Shown here: positions 28,245-36,954 of the stretch, one piece after another
Layout: each line of letters begins with the position of its first letter
Position numbering within the stretch: position 1 is the first letter of the stretch
Assembly: GCA_963703655.1 (NCBI GenBank)
Contig: CAVPFA010000006.1
Span: 496,001 to 560,000 of the forward strand
DNA: 64,000 bases
Source of the DNA: CAVPFA01 sp963703655
GTDB lineage: Bacteria > Actinomycetota > Acidimicrobiia > Acidimicrobiales > Bog-793
Reading direction: 5' to 3'
Position numbers and translations under genes: made by a program
Notes under the pieces: model-generated
What the model was told of the DNA's origin: nothing
The model's database searches: none
What the model saw: only the letters and a program-made list of their open reading frames with translations

Positions 28245-29675
28245 CCCTCCTCGACTCTGACGAACTCCCGCTGCGTACTGGCAACCGATCGTTGCCAGAT
28301 CTCGACGCCTCGGTCGCAGAGGGCACGGCTTTCTCCGAGGTACGCGTCATACTGCGTCGTCTCGATCAACGAGTCAAGACACTCCGAATGATCGGACGGC
28401 ACGATCCGCCGCAGCACGTCGACGAACGATCCGCCGCCGCTTCGTACCTCCCGGGCGGCTTGGTATACGAGGTCGTGGGCCGCCTCTCGTCCCATCGAAT
28501 CGGCAAGTCCGATCATGAACGCTTCGGCGAGAATCAATCCGTGATCGCAATCAAGGTTCGCCCGCATCGCCTCCGGGTGCACTTGGAGCTCGACCGCGAG
28601 ACGTGATGCATTGAGAAGCGACCCAGCCGCGAGATCACAGACCTGAGGCAGCACCTGCCACTCGGCTTGCCACTCACCGGCCGCTCGTTCGTGGGGAACC
28701 ACCATCGTCCGGCAGAGCGCAGACGCGAGTGCGCCCGCTACGATCGACATGCCGACGACGACCTCCGACCGGACCGGATTCTCCTTCTGGGGCATGGTCG
28801 AAGATGCGCCGTGGTGGTGTTCGCCGCCTCCTTCGGACACTTCGCCGATCTCGGTCCGCGACAGATTGATGACCTCGTTGGCGAAACGAGCGGCCGTCGC
28901 GCTCAGCATCGCGCAGACCATGCCGAATTCGGCGAGAGAGTCGCGCGGCGTGCCAAGAGGTGCCACAGACGCCGAGACCCAGCCGTCGGGCCACCTCGCC
29001 CCGCACACGCGCCGCGTCCTCCCCGAGCGCCACGCTCGTACCGCCTGCGCCATAAAGCGACACGACCGAGCTTCGTTTGGCCGCCGCATGGAGACGGTCG
29101 CGGTGGCGTGCCAGCTCCCCGAGGAACGAAGCGAGCTTGGCACCAAAGGTCGTTGGCACCGCCTGCTGATCGTGTGTTCTTGCCGGCATCACCGTGTCGC
29201 GATGGCTGACCACCAGTTCTGCGACTCCCGCCCCGAACTCGACCAGGAGTGCGTCGAGCCGCCTAGCAACCGCCGCGAGCTGGAGCGCAAGCCCCGTGTC
29301 CATGATGTCCTGGGTGGTGGCGCCGTAGTGCACTCGGCCATCAGGGCCAGGCGGAAGGCACGAGGTCACCATTCGAATCAGCGGCAGGATCGGGTACCCG
29401 ACGACGCGAGTCTGCTCCCAGAGTCGCGCCCGGTCGATGGACTCCAAGGTTGCGCAGGACTCGATCGCAAGCGCGTCGCCGGGATCGAGGAGCCCTGCAT
29501 CGGCCTCCGCCCACGCAAGCGAGCGTTCAACGGCCAACCACGACTCGATGGTGCTGTCTATCGATAGCACGTCGGCGATCTCGGGATCGCCGAAGACACG
29601 GGTCAGGAAGTAGCCGGACTGCTCGCCCGGAGCTCGCTCGCGCTCCTCCCCGTCGAGCCCCGACCCAGGGCTCAT
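28241..29675 (-). CDS. Fumarase/adenylosuccinate-lyase/PcaB superfamily lyase, frameshifted
   Basis: About 478 residues. The N-terminal frame (29675 to about 28970) has FGDPEIADVLSIDSTIESWLAVERSLAWAEADAG broken into helices, HYGATTQDIMDTGLALQL near residue 110 and ARTHDQQAVPTTFG near 165. The C-terminal frame has the superfamily signature GASSTMPQKENPVRSE and DHGLILAEAFM. One extra base near 28966-28972 separates the parts. The TTQD and SSTMPQKENP segments suit the 3-carboxy-muconate cycloisomerase/adenylosuccinate-lyase branch, which eliminates or lactonises C4-dicarboxylate-type substrates. First gene of a leftward operon, with an operator-like site directly before its ATG. Confidence 0.8.
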
Positions 29676-29676
29676 G

Positions 29677-29696
29677 ATTTCATGATGTGAACTCGT
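29677..29696 (+). promoter_or_regulatory. Operator-like site before the lyase operon
   Basis: ATTTCATGATGTGAACTCGT, one base upstream of the lyase start codon. It matches the site at 34082 (ATTTCAGATTGTGAACTCGT) at 17 of 20 positions and the minus-strand arm at the IclR gene in the ATTTCA and TGAAC blocks. TTCA and TGAA within it form a partial inverted repeat with a 5-bp centre. Probably bound by the IclR protein. Confidence 0.55.
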
Positions 29697-29738
29697 CCAT
29701 CATATTTCGAGAGAAATTAGCTTTCGACCACTGGAGTG

Positions 29739-30584
29739 TCAAGGTGTTGTAGTACTTCGACCAGCACCGCGTTCGGGCTCCTGCGGACTCTGCAGGCTTA
29801 TGACGGAGGGGTAGGCGTAGCACCTCGCGGAGGCACCGCCGTCGACCACGACCGCGGTGCCGGTAATGAACGATGCCGCGTCGGAGAGAAGAAACGCCAC
29901 CGTCCTTGCGACCTCGACAGGTTCGCCAACCCGGCCCAGCGGCGCAAGCCGCCTCTCCTCGTCGATTTCTCGGGCCCTCGCGGTCGGCTCGACCGACAAC
30001 CCTTCGTAGAACATCGGCGTCGCGATGGTTCCCGGGCAAACGGCATTGCAGCGTATGCCAAACGGGCCGTAGTCGAGAGCGACTCCTTTGCTGAACATAA
30101 TGATCGCGGCCTTCGCCGACTGGTAGACAAAGTAGCGAGGGAACGCAGTCATCCCCTGGATCGAACTGATGTTCACGATCGACCCTCGCCGACGCTCGAT
30201 CATGGCTCGCACGGCGATCGCCGTACCGAACATCGGTCCGAGCTGGTTGACCCGCAGGCCGCCCTCGATGTCGTGCTGGGTGACCTGGTGGGCACCGCCG
30301 ACGACGTCCGTCCCGGCGTTGTTGACCCACCATTCGAGTGGAGCCACGTTCTCGGCGGCACGCGCGGCCCGGACGTGGGTCTCCCAGTCACCGACGTCGC
30401 CGACAACAGGAGTGACCCGTCCCTCGAACCGATCCGAGAGCTCGTTCAGCGTTTCGCCTTGCAGATCCACGGGCACCACGTGGGTCGAGACGTCTTCGAG
30501 CAGCTGCTCGACTATCGCCCTTCCGATGCCAGCCGCACCCCCGGTGATCACCGCTGTGCGGACGACATCGGTGTGCTCGGTCAA
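29739..30584 (-). CDS. Short-chain dehydrogenase/reductase (SDR 5)
   Basis: A 281-residue SDR with TGGAAGIG near residue 15, VPVDLQGE (Asp after beta-2), VNNAG near 88, ISSIQGMTAFPRYFVYQSAK catalytic region, CPGTIATPMF and VVVDGGA, plus a 30-residue tail. It starts at TTG 30584, overlapping the stop of the epimerase gene (TTGA). Last gene of the operon led by the second binding protein; the 63-bp gap after it holds the next operon's operator site. Confidence 0.84.
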   Translation of the reverse strand: MTEHTDVVRTAVITGGAAGIGRAIVEQLLEDVSTHVVPVDLQGETLNELSDRFEGRVTPVVGDVGDWETHVRAARAAENVAPLEWWVNNAGTDVVGGAHQVTQHDIEGGLRVNQLGPMFGTAIAVRAMIERRRGSIVNISSIQGMTAFPRYFVYQSAKAAIIMFSKGVALDYGPFGIRCNAVCPGTIATPMFYEGLSVEPTARAREIDEERRLAPLGRVGEPVEVARTVAFLLSDAASFITGTAVVVDGGASARCYAYPSVISLQSPQEPERGAGRSTTTP

Positions 30585-31610
30585 CCTCGCCCCGCTTCTC
30601 GCTCAACGGTGACCGTCAGGACCGTCTCGAGTGAGGCGCCTCCGCTCAGCTCGGTGGCGGCCCCGGACCGGACCGAGTGCTCGAGGTTGCAAAGCGACGT
30701 CCAAGGCTCGACCCCCAACCCGTAGCAGTCTTTGAGCGGCATCGCCGTCGCCCCTCCGAACGGCTGCCAGCTCACCACGCACCTGAACAGCTCATGGTCG
30801 AAGCGCATCGTGAACACAAGATCGAGCCGTGGGTTGTGCACAGAGATCCAGCCGCCGGAGAGCTCGGTCAGATAGACGTCGTCATGGCTACCGGCCTCCG
30901 GCCCGGACACCGTGCTGAGGTCGACCAGCTCACCTTGTCGGTCCACAGCCATCGGCCACCGCGATCGCTGCCCTGGGAGAAGCCGAGCCGACTCCTCCCA
31001 GAGAGCTTCGGGAGTCACGATGCGCCCGGCCGGTACGTCCAGTTGGCAGCCGGGCTCGATGAAAGGAGGACCCAGAACGCAGTGGTGACCCCAGACGAAT
31101 TGCACCTGTTCTTCGGACTCGTTGCTGATCGTCTCCTCGATCGCAATCGTGGGCGAGTTGCGGACGAGGCGGATCAGGCGGTCGACGCTCAGCGGCAGCT
31201 GGCTGCACACCACCTGGAAGTTGACAGCCAGCTCGTCCTCGTCGTCGATCACGATCTCGTAGTCCCAGGCGCGGCGTCGCCACCTCCCCGTGGAAAGGTA
31301 TCGGGCGACCCCTGTACACGCACGCGTCGCCCGCGGATGGGAAGAGCTCCTGCCACCCACCTTCGTAGTTGGCGAGAAACTCCCTTCCATCGCTCCCCGC
31401 TCGGGGTGCAGCCCCGGGTGGTTGCAGTCCCCACGGTGTTTTCAGCAGGACGTCAACGCCGCTCGACAGCTCAACCAGCTCATAGATATCCGCCCCCTTG
31501 TTCGGCAGCACCACGACCCGCACCCGGCCGTTGGCCAGCGTCACCGCCTGCCATCCTGCTCGCTCCCCGATGGTGAGCCTGCACGGCTCCAGTTCCTCAG
31601 TCGTCCGCAT
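30581..31610 (-). CDS. Aldose 1-epimerase-like (galactose mutarotase fold) protein, frameshifted
   Basis: About 343 residues. The N-terminal frame (from ATG 31610) has RVRVVVLPNKGADIYELV, LLKTPWGLQPPG, NYEGGWQELFPSAGDAC and PFHGEVATPR; the C-terminal frame continues AWDYEIVIDDEDELAVNFQV, NESEEQVQFVWGHHCVLGPPFI and YGLGVEPWTSLCNL. One extra base near 31269-31276 causes the split. The NKGADI, HGEV and WGHH (catalytic His region) segments fit the DUF4432/aldose-epimerase group, which interconverts sugar anomers. It suggests that a free sugar, rather than only a sugar acid, passes through the pathway. The start lies inside the end of the preceding SDR gene. Confidence 0.75.
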
Positions 31611-32418
31611 CGCCCTGGGTCGTCGAGTCTGGCGACGGTATTGTCTCGAATACGTACCAGTTCGCGGTGAGGCCACAGTCCACGGTCAAGTTGGTGCCCG
31701 TGATACCGGACGCGTCCCGCGAAGCGAGGTACAAGACGGCGGAGGCGACCTCGTCGGTGCGCACGAGTCGACGCATGGGCACTCGCGCGAACCGATGCAG
31801 CAGGTAGTCCATCGTCTCTGACGGAACGGCCCGCTCGGTCATCGAGGTGTGAGTGAAGCCGGGACTCACCGTGTTTACCCGAATTTCATGCTGCGCAAGC
31901 TCGAGGGCCATCGTGCGGCTCAGCCCGAGTAGCCCGGCCTTCGCGGCGTTGTAAGCAACATAAGTCCCGTCACCGCCAAAGGCATCGATGGATGCGATGT
32001 GGACGACCACACCGCCGTCCTGTTTGACCATCGTGCGGCAGACGCGCTGGGACATCAAGAAGGCGCCGGTCAAGTTCGTGCCGATCACGGCATTCCAATT
32101 GGCGTCGGTAACCTCGAGAAACGGCGTGTCGTCGTCGATCCCGGCGTTGTTGACAAGGATGTCGATACGCCCCCAGCGAGCCTCGGCGGCCTGCACCGCC
32201 GCATCGACATCGCCCGCTTCGGAAACGTCTGCGCTCCACGCCCAGGCCCTCCCGGAGGATCCCTCGATTCGAGCCACCTCGGCGTTCAGCGCCTCGATGT
32301 CGCGCCCGATCAGCATCACCTCGGCGCCTTCGCTCGCCAAGCCTTCAGCGATCGCCTGACCGATCCCTCGCCCGCCCCCTGTGACGATGGCATTCAGGCC
32401 CGAGAACCGACCGTCCAT
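31597..32418 (-). CDS. Short-chain dehydrogenase/reductase (SDR 6)
   Basis: A 273-residue SDR: VTGGGRGIG near residue 11, VNNAG near 88, IASIDAFGGDGTYVAYNAAK catalytic region, VSPGFTHTSM and VDCGLTANWYVFET at the end (DGG replaced by DCG). ATG 32418 is chosen because AAAGGA sits 8 bases upstream and the SDR fold starts there. Second gene of the operon led by the binding protein at 32474-34069. Confidence 0.84.
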   Translation of the reverse strand: MDGRFSGLNAIVTGGGRGIGQAIAEGLASEGAEVMLIGRDIEALNAEVARIEGSSGRAWAWSADVSEAGDVDAAVQAAEARWGRIDILVNNAGIDDDTPFLEVTDANWNAVIGTNLTGAFLMSQRVCRTMVKQDGGVVVHIASIDAFGGDGTYVAYNAAKAGLLGLSRTMALELAQHEIRVNTVSPGFTHTSMTERAVPSETMDYLLHRFARVPMRRLVRTDEVASAVLYLASRDASGITGTNLTVDCGLTANWYVFETIPSPDSTTQGDADD

Positions 32419-32473
32419 GGAACATCCTTTCTCCGTCGCCGGACGGCGCCACCGACTCGAGCCGAGCCGCCGT

Positions 32474-34069
32474 CTATTCGAACCAGACCTGATCGAAACC
32501 AAACCGGGAGAGCGGAATCCCTGTGAAATTCGACGTGAAGCCCTTCACGCGGTCGGAGTACGCATCCAGGTTGTTGTTGAACGACGGGATGATAAGGCCA
32601 CCCCGGTCGAAATCGATCTTCATCATTGCGTGCACAATGTCGCGTTCTTTCACAGGATCCAGGGTGCTGTTCGCCTGCGCATAGAGGCTGTTATACGTCG
32701 GATCATTGAAGTGCGTCTCGTTGAACGGGGCGGCCTTTCCGAGGTTCTCCTGCGCAGCCAGCACAAGGTAGGTCGACGGGTACCATATGTCCTGTGAGAA
32801 AGGCCTTTGCAGGTACTCCGGACCGAAGAAACTGGTCGTGGGAAGGTTCGTGACGCTGACTGTCACACCGGCCAGCTTGGCCTGCTGAGCCAAGACTGTG
32901 GCCGACTCGATCACGCCATTGGAGATTGCGCTCGTAACGAGGTTGACGGACAAATCGCTGCGGCCGGCGTGTCGCAAGAGACTGCGCGCCTGAGCGATGT
33001 CCTGATGTCTGACTAGGCTCGTATCGTAATACGGATCGGCTAGGCCGAATACGTCGTTGCCCACGACTGCGTGGCCGTCATATGCCGTATCGATCATTTC
33101 TGGCCTGTTGATCAGCAGTCGCATCGCCTGCCTCACCCGTACGTCGTCGAAGGGCGGCTGGTCGACCCGCATCGTGAAGGGATTGTAGGCGGCTGACTTG
33201 GAGTCGAGAACAGCGATGCCAGCCGTATGCGCAAGTTGGGTTGCCACGGTGAGAGGTATGTTGCCGATCGCATCCAGCACTCCGCTCAACAGTGCGTTGA
33301 CCTGCGAGGTGCTGTCCGAGAATTCCACGATCGTGAGCTCGTCGATGTACGGCAAAGGCGCCTTCCAGTAGTTCTCGTTTCTGACAAAGACGCTCTGCAC
33401 CCCCGCCTGGAAGGACTTGAACTTGAACGGGCCTGTTCCCACTGGCGCTTTGGGGTTGAAGTCTGTCGGCACGATGAAGTCATAGCCCCCGTACAACTGC
33501 GCAGGGAACGACGCGTAAGGCCGCGTCATCGGGACTCGCAGGGTGTACTTGTCGAGAACCTTGACTCCCTTGAGGTCGACCGGACCGAGGGAAAGGGCGC
33601 CGTTGAGCGGTTTCTTAGGATTCAAGATGCGCGAGAAGGTGAAAAGGACGTCCTCGGCAGTCAGTTCCTTCCCATTGTGAAAGGTGACCCCCTTTTGAAG
33701 CCGTATCGTCCACGATGTCGCGGTGGCGTTGTCAGAGGACACCTCTTGGGCCAGGTCGAGCCCCGGCCGGTCCATCGCATTTTGGGTCACCAGAGGCTCG
33801 AAGAGGGTGACCTGACGAGCGATGTCAGGAACGGTGACGGTGGCGTCCGGGTCCAGGGTGTCGGTGGTCGACCCGCCGGTCAGACCCACCCTGAGATTGC
33901 CGCCGCGCTTCGGCTTGGAGGTCGTGGTGGGCTTCGATGTCGTCGTGGTGCTGCTCGTCGAACCACAGGCGCCGAGCCCGAGCGCGACGCCGGCCAATCC
34001 TGCCGTGGCTGCGGACAACCTCAGGAATTCACGCCGAGTGTGGGATTGTGTGTCTCCTGAGTCGCTCAC
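32474..34069 (-). CDS. Second solute-binding lipoprotein (SBP family 5), Tat leader with lipobox
   Basis: A 531-residue family-5 binding protein. The leader combines a twin-arginine motif (TRREFLRLS near residue 11) with a lipobox (LGLGAC near 31-36), followed by a Ser/Thr/Lys linker, so it is probably a Tat-exported lipoprotein. Family signatures include LDPDATVTVPDIARQVTLFEPL, WTIRLQKGVTFHNGKELTAEDVLFTFSR, APVGTGPFKFKSF and PPFDDVRVRQAMRLLINR. No permease or ATPase genes accompany it, so it may serve the DppBCDF-type importer at 15905-19564 or an importer elsewhere. Confidence 0.86.
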   Translation of the reverse strand: MSDSGDTQSHTRREFLRLSAATAGLAGVALGLGACGSTSSTTTTSKPTTTSKPKRGGNLRVGLTGGSTTDTLDPDATVTVPDIARQVTLFEPLVTQNAMDRPGLDLAQEVSSDNATATSWTIRLQKGVTFHNGKELTAEDVLFTFSRILNPKKPLNGALSLGPVDLKGVKVLDKYTLRVPMTRPYASFPAQLYGGYDFIVPTDFNPKAPVGTGPFKFKSFQAGVQSVFVRNENYWKAPLPYIDELTIVEFSDSTSQVNALLSGVLDAIGNIPLTVATQLAHTAGIAVLDSKSAAYNPFTMRVDQPPFDDVRVRQAMRLLINRPEMIDTAYDGHAVVGNDVFGLADPYYDTSLVRHQDIAQARSLLRHAGRSDLSVNLVTSAISNGVIESATVLAQQAKLAGVTVSVTNLPTTSFFGPEYLQRPFSQDIWYPSTYLVLAAQENLGKAAPFNETHFNDPTYNSLYAQANSTLDPVKERDIVHAMMKIDFDRGGLIIPSFNNNLDAYSDRVKGFTSNFTGIPLSRFGFDQVWFE

Positions 34070-34081
34070 TCATAGCCTCCA

Positions 34082-34101
34082 ATTTCAGATTGTGAACTCG
34101 T
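34082..34101 (+). promoter_or_regulatory. Operator-like site before the second binding-protein operon
   Basis: ATTTCAGATTGTGAACTCGT, 12 bp upstream of the binding-protein start codon. It is nearly the same as the site at 29677-29696 and lies in the same orientation relative to the gene, which argues for a shared regulator. Confidence 0.55.
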
Positions 34102-34173
34102 AGTCCCGCGATGGCCAAACGATAGTGAGCGAACGAGATCGGGGCAAAGAAATCCTGCTGATCCCCTTCCGGC

Positions 34174-34193
34174 GTTTCACCATATGAACTCTT
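34174..34193 (+). promoter_or_regulatory. Second, weaker operator-like site
   Basis: GTTTCACCATATGAACTCTT, 92 bp from the site at 34082 and in the same orientation. Its CATATGAAC core also resembles the GATATGAAC arm of the IclR palindrome. It lies between the binding-protein operon and the end of the kinase gene. Confidence 0.45.
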
Positions 34194-34198
34194 GCCAA

Positions 34199-34942
34199 TT
34201 ACAACAGAGGACCGCTGAGATCACCGGTGCCGGGTACAACGAGATCGAACGAGCGCGGCGGGCGGACGCCAGTGAAGTAGGACTTCTCGGCCTGCAACCA
34301 CTCGTTGTCCCAGTCCTCGGGCGCGACCAGAGTCCGCAGGCGTCGCAGGCGCTCGGTCTCCGGAGTCTCCACGAAGACCGTCCGGTCGATGAGGTCAGAC
34401 AGCTCCGGTGCGCTCGAGTACACGCCGTCGAGGAGAACGAGGTCCGCCGGCGCGATGTGAGTCTCGGTGCAAGAGACCATCCCGAGAACCCAGTCGAACG
34501 GATGGAACACAGCCTCTTGGCCTGCCCGCAGCGGCTCCAGGGCCTCGACGCGCAACCTGGCCACGTCGTAGAAGTCCCCTAGCTCGCGCTCGGGCCGGCG
34601 CGTTCGGGGCCCGGCCGCAGGGCTCCGGGTTTGCACGCGTTTCGGATCGGGGTCCTCCCCGCCGCCGCGAAGGAAGAAGTCGTCGGTGCGAACGACACGC
34701 GCGCCAGTCACCGCGCGAAGGCTGTCTGCGAGCGTCGACTTGCCAGAAGCGCCGTAGCCGTCGATCGCGACCACGATGACCCCGGGACTGCCGGTGCACC
34801 AAAGATCAAGAGCCCCAACGACGACGTCGAGCACGCTGCCGGTAGAGCCGCCACGTCCGGGCGAGGTTGTTACCGGATCCTTGTGGCCGCGGGCGACGCG
34901 GGTCACTCGCAAACTCTGGTGGACATAATTCTCAGCAATCAA
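34199..34942 (-). CDS. P-loop uridine-kinase-like NTPase
   Basis: Up to 247 residues. Walker A is IDGYGASGKSTLADSL near residue 62, followed by VVRTDDFFLRGG (the DDF/Y motif of uridine and pantothenate kinases), DFYDVARLRVEALEPL, a DWVLG segment and LVLLDGVYSSAPEL near 165. The fold phosphorylates small hydroxyl-bearing substrates; the exact one is unclear. The start is uncertain: the kinase domain begins well inside the ORF and any of several GTG or ATG codons between 34942 and about 34800 could be used. Confidence 0.65.
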   Translation of the reverse strand: MIAENYVHQSLRVTRVARGHKDPVTTSPGRGGSTGSVLDVVVGALDLWCTGSPGVIVVAIDGYGASGKSTLADSLRAVTGARVVRTDDFFLRGGGEDPDPKRVQTRSPAAGPRTRRPERELGDFYDVARLRVEALEPLRAGQEAVFHPFDWVLGMVSCTETHIAPADLVLLDGVYSSAPELSDLIDRTVFVETPETERLRRLRTLVAPEDWDNEWLQAEKSYFTGVRPPRSFDLVVPGTGDLSGPLL

Positions 34943-35024
34943 CTCGACGAGACCAGCTTGTTACCGTTCTTCGTAGCCTACGAGGCCGAACTCTCGCGCC
35001 GAATCGAACAAGGGAGACCGAAGC

Positions 35025-36386
35025 GTGGCCAGATTTCTTCGGCGACATCGGAGAGGCGGTCTTCTCGCCGTCGCCGCCTCGGCATCGGTTGCCTCACTCG
35101 CACTTGCGGGGCCGACCGGTGCCACGCTCGCACCGGCGCTCAACCACCTCATCATCGCCAGCGGCTCGCAGACGGCCTACACCGTGGTCCAGCAGCTCGA
35201 CGACCTGTTCGACGGCTCGCCCGGCTGCACCCTGGTCGCTCCTCCGGGCACCCCCCAGCCCCTCAATTTCGGCTGTGTGGCACCGGCTACCTCGCTCACC
35301 GGCGGGAACAGCGAGAACCCCTACAACGACGTCGCCATCGAGGAGCCACCTCTCGGCGGAAGGAACGGGCTGCTGCAACTCGAGAACCTGGGGACCGGCC
35401 GGAGGAGCACGGCGTACGTCGACTACGCCACAGGACCCCGGCTTCCGGTGGCATCGGACCCGCCAGGGCTCAACTTCGTGTCCTACGCCAAGGATGCCCT
35501 CACATGGTTCCACTTCACGCAGGTGAACGGGGCAAGGACCCCGTCTGCCTTCATTCGGTCGCTCACGCCGGCGCAGCTTGCCGACATCTGGGACGGCACC
35601 TACACCAAATGGGCCCAGATCCTGAACCCGAAGACCGGCAAGGCCTACTACACGGGCACAGCCCCAATCCGCCCTTACGCCGCGAACGCGGGCTCGGGGC
35701 TGCTCACATTGTGGAACAGTGACCTCGGAGGCTCGCGCTACAACTCTCAAACCTCGATCCTTGACACCCCAGGCCTCGGGAGGAGCCACATCATCGAGCA
35801 GAACGAGGATGCCTCGATCATCGCCAACAGGGACGAGGCCGACGCGATCTTCTTCTTCTCCTACGGGCGCTTCAAGCAGACCTGCAAGACCGTCTGCGGC
35901 GGAACCATGGTTCCGGGCAGGGGCATCTCGAAGGCGACGCTCGGCGAGATCAACGGCGTGAGGCTCACGCCCGCGGACATCCTGAACGGCACGTGGCCGT
36001 TCCCAATCTGGCTCACGAACGTCTATGCCGACGGCAACAACGCCGCAATCCCGCCGGCGACCCAGGCGACGCTCAACCTCGTGAGCGAGGACGGCTTCAT
36101 CTGCAAGGAGAACTACTCGAAACAACGCCCGGTCCTAGATCCCAACACCGGGGTCGCTTACCACACGCGCCAGACGACCGCGACCGGCCTTCCTGGCGGG
36201 GAGATCTCCTCGGTCATCGAGGCGAACGGGTTCGTTCCCTTGCCGTTCGGCGACGAGGGATCGTCGGCGCACCCGGTCATCTTCACCGATCCGGCGTTCA
36301 GGCTGTACGACAGGCCGGTCGTCGCCAGGAACGGCCAGCACGAGGGCTTCTGCCACCTCGTGTCCACCGACACCAACGGTTCCTAG
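35025..36386 (+). CDS. Phosphate-binding-protein-like (PstS family) secreted protein
   Basis: A 453-residue exported protein with a basic N-terminus and hydrophobic leader ending in ALAGPTGA near residue 33. The mature part resembles PstS-type binding proteins: IIASGSQTAYTVVQQL near 42, LTPAQLADIWDGTYTKWAQI near 180 (the usual LS..qla.IF.G.i..W pattern) and PYAANAGSGLLTLW near 218, where PstS has its S-G-T phosphate loop. GTG 35025 follows AGGGAGA. There are no pstCAB genes nearby, so it may be an orphan binder or an anion-binding surface protein. Confidence 0.68.
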   Translation: MARFLRRHRRGGLLAVAASASVASLALAGPTGATLAPALNHLIIASGSQTAYTVVQQLDDLFDGSPGCTLVAPPGTPQPLNFGCVAPATSLTGGNSENPYNDVAIEEPPLGGRNGLLQLENLGTGRRSTAYVDYATGPRLPVASDPPGLNFVSYAKDALTWFHFTQVNGARTPSAFIRSLTPAQLADIWDGTYTKWAQILNPKTGKAYYTGTAPIRPYAANAGSGLLTLWNSDLGGSRYNSQTSILDTPGLGRSHIIEQNEDASIIANRDEADAIFFFSYGRFKQTCKTVCGGTMVPGRGISKATLGEINGVRLTPADILNGTWPFPIWLTNVYADGNNAAIPPATQATLNLVSEDGFICKENYSKQRPVLDPNTGVAYHTRQTTATGLPGGEISSVIEANGFVPLPFGDEGSSAHPVIFTDPAFRLYDRPVVARNGQHEGFCHLVSTDTNGS

Positions 36387-36452
36387 CGACCCGGCGTGCC
36401 TGCAACCCGGCTCCGAGCGTCAGCTCGTTGGCCCTCTCGTCCTCGCCACTCC

Positions 36453-36944
36453 ATGAGCCCAGGTGACCTTGCGCCCAGGAGGTGCGCTCTCGTGGCGGCC
36501 CTCCTATTCGCCCTGGGCGCATCCGCCGCCGCCTGTTCCGGGGCGTCATCGACGGCCACGACTTCGACGACCAACCGTGCACAGACCAAGACCGCCTATG
36601 TGACGGTCGGCAACCGCCGGGTGAGGGTTCCGACGGAGATCCACGGCCAGCCGGCCAGCCGGGATCCTGGCGCCAGCCAGGCCGGCCAGGAGATCCTTAT
36701 CACCCCCTCCGGCATCCATCCGTCGCTTTTGTTCGCCACTCAGGGTCTCCCCGTCGTGTGGACCAACCTCACGAACCGCCTGCAATGGGTCATCTTCACC
36801 AACGCGCAAGGCGGGTCGGGACCGATCCCTCCAGGGGGGTCGTTCTCCATCCCGACACCGCGCTCTGAGAGCTACACCTTCCGCACAGCCTCTGGGTTCG
36901 ACGGGGTGCTCAACGTGGACCCGAACGTCCCGGGCGTGCCCTGA
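36453..36944 (+). CDS. Putative lipoprotein with cupredoxin-like domain lacking copper ligands
   Basis: Starting from ATG 36453 the protein has a lipoprotein leader (ALLFALGASAAACSG, lipobox AAAC), a Ser/Thr linker, and a domain of about 100 residues whose strands (VVWTNLTNRLQWVIFTN, IPPGGSFSIPTPRSESYTFRTASGFDGVLNV) follow the cupredoxin pattern. The His, Cys and Met copper ligands of that family are absent. It follows the PstS-like gene closely in the same direction; the role is unknown. An upstream ATG at 36396 adds a stretch that looks non-coding. Confidence 0.6.
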   Translation: MSPGDLAPRRCALVAALLFALGASAAACSGASSTATTSTTNRAQTKTAYVTVGNRRVRVPTEIHGQPASRDPGASQAGQEILITPSGIHPSLLFATQGLPVVWTNLTNRLQWVIFTNAQGGSGPIPPGGSFSIPTPRSESYTFRTASGFDGVLNVDPNVPGVP

Positions 36945-36954
36945 CGCCCAGGTC

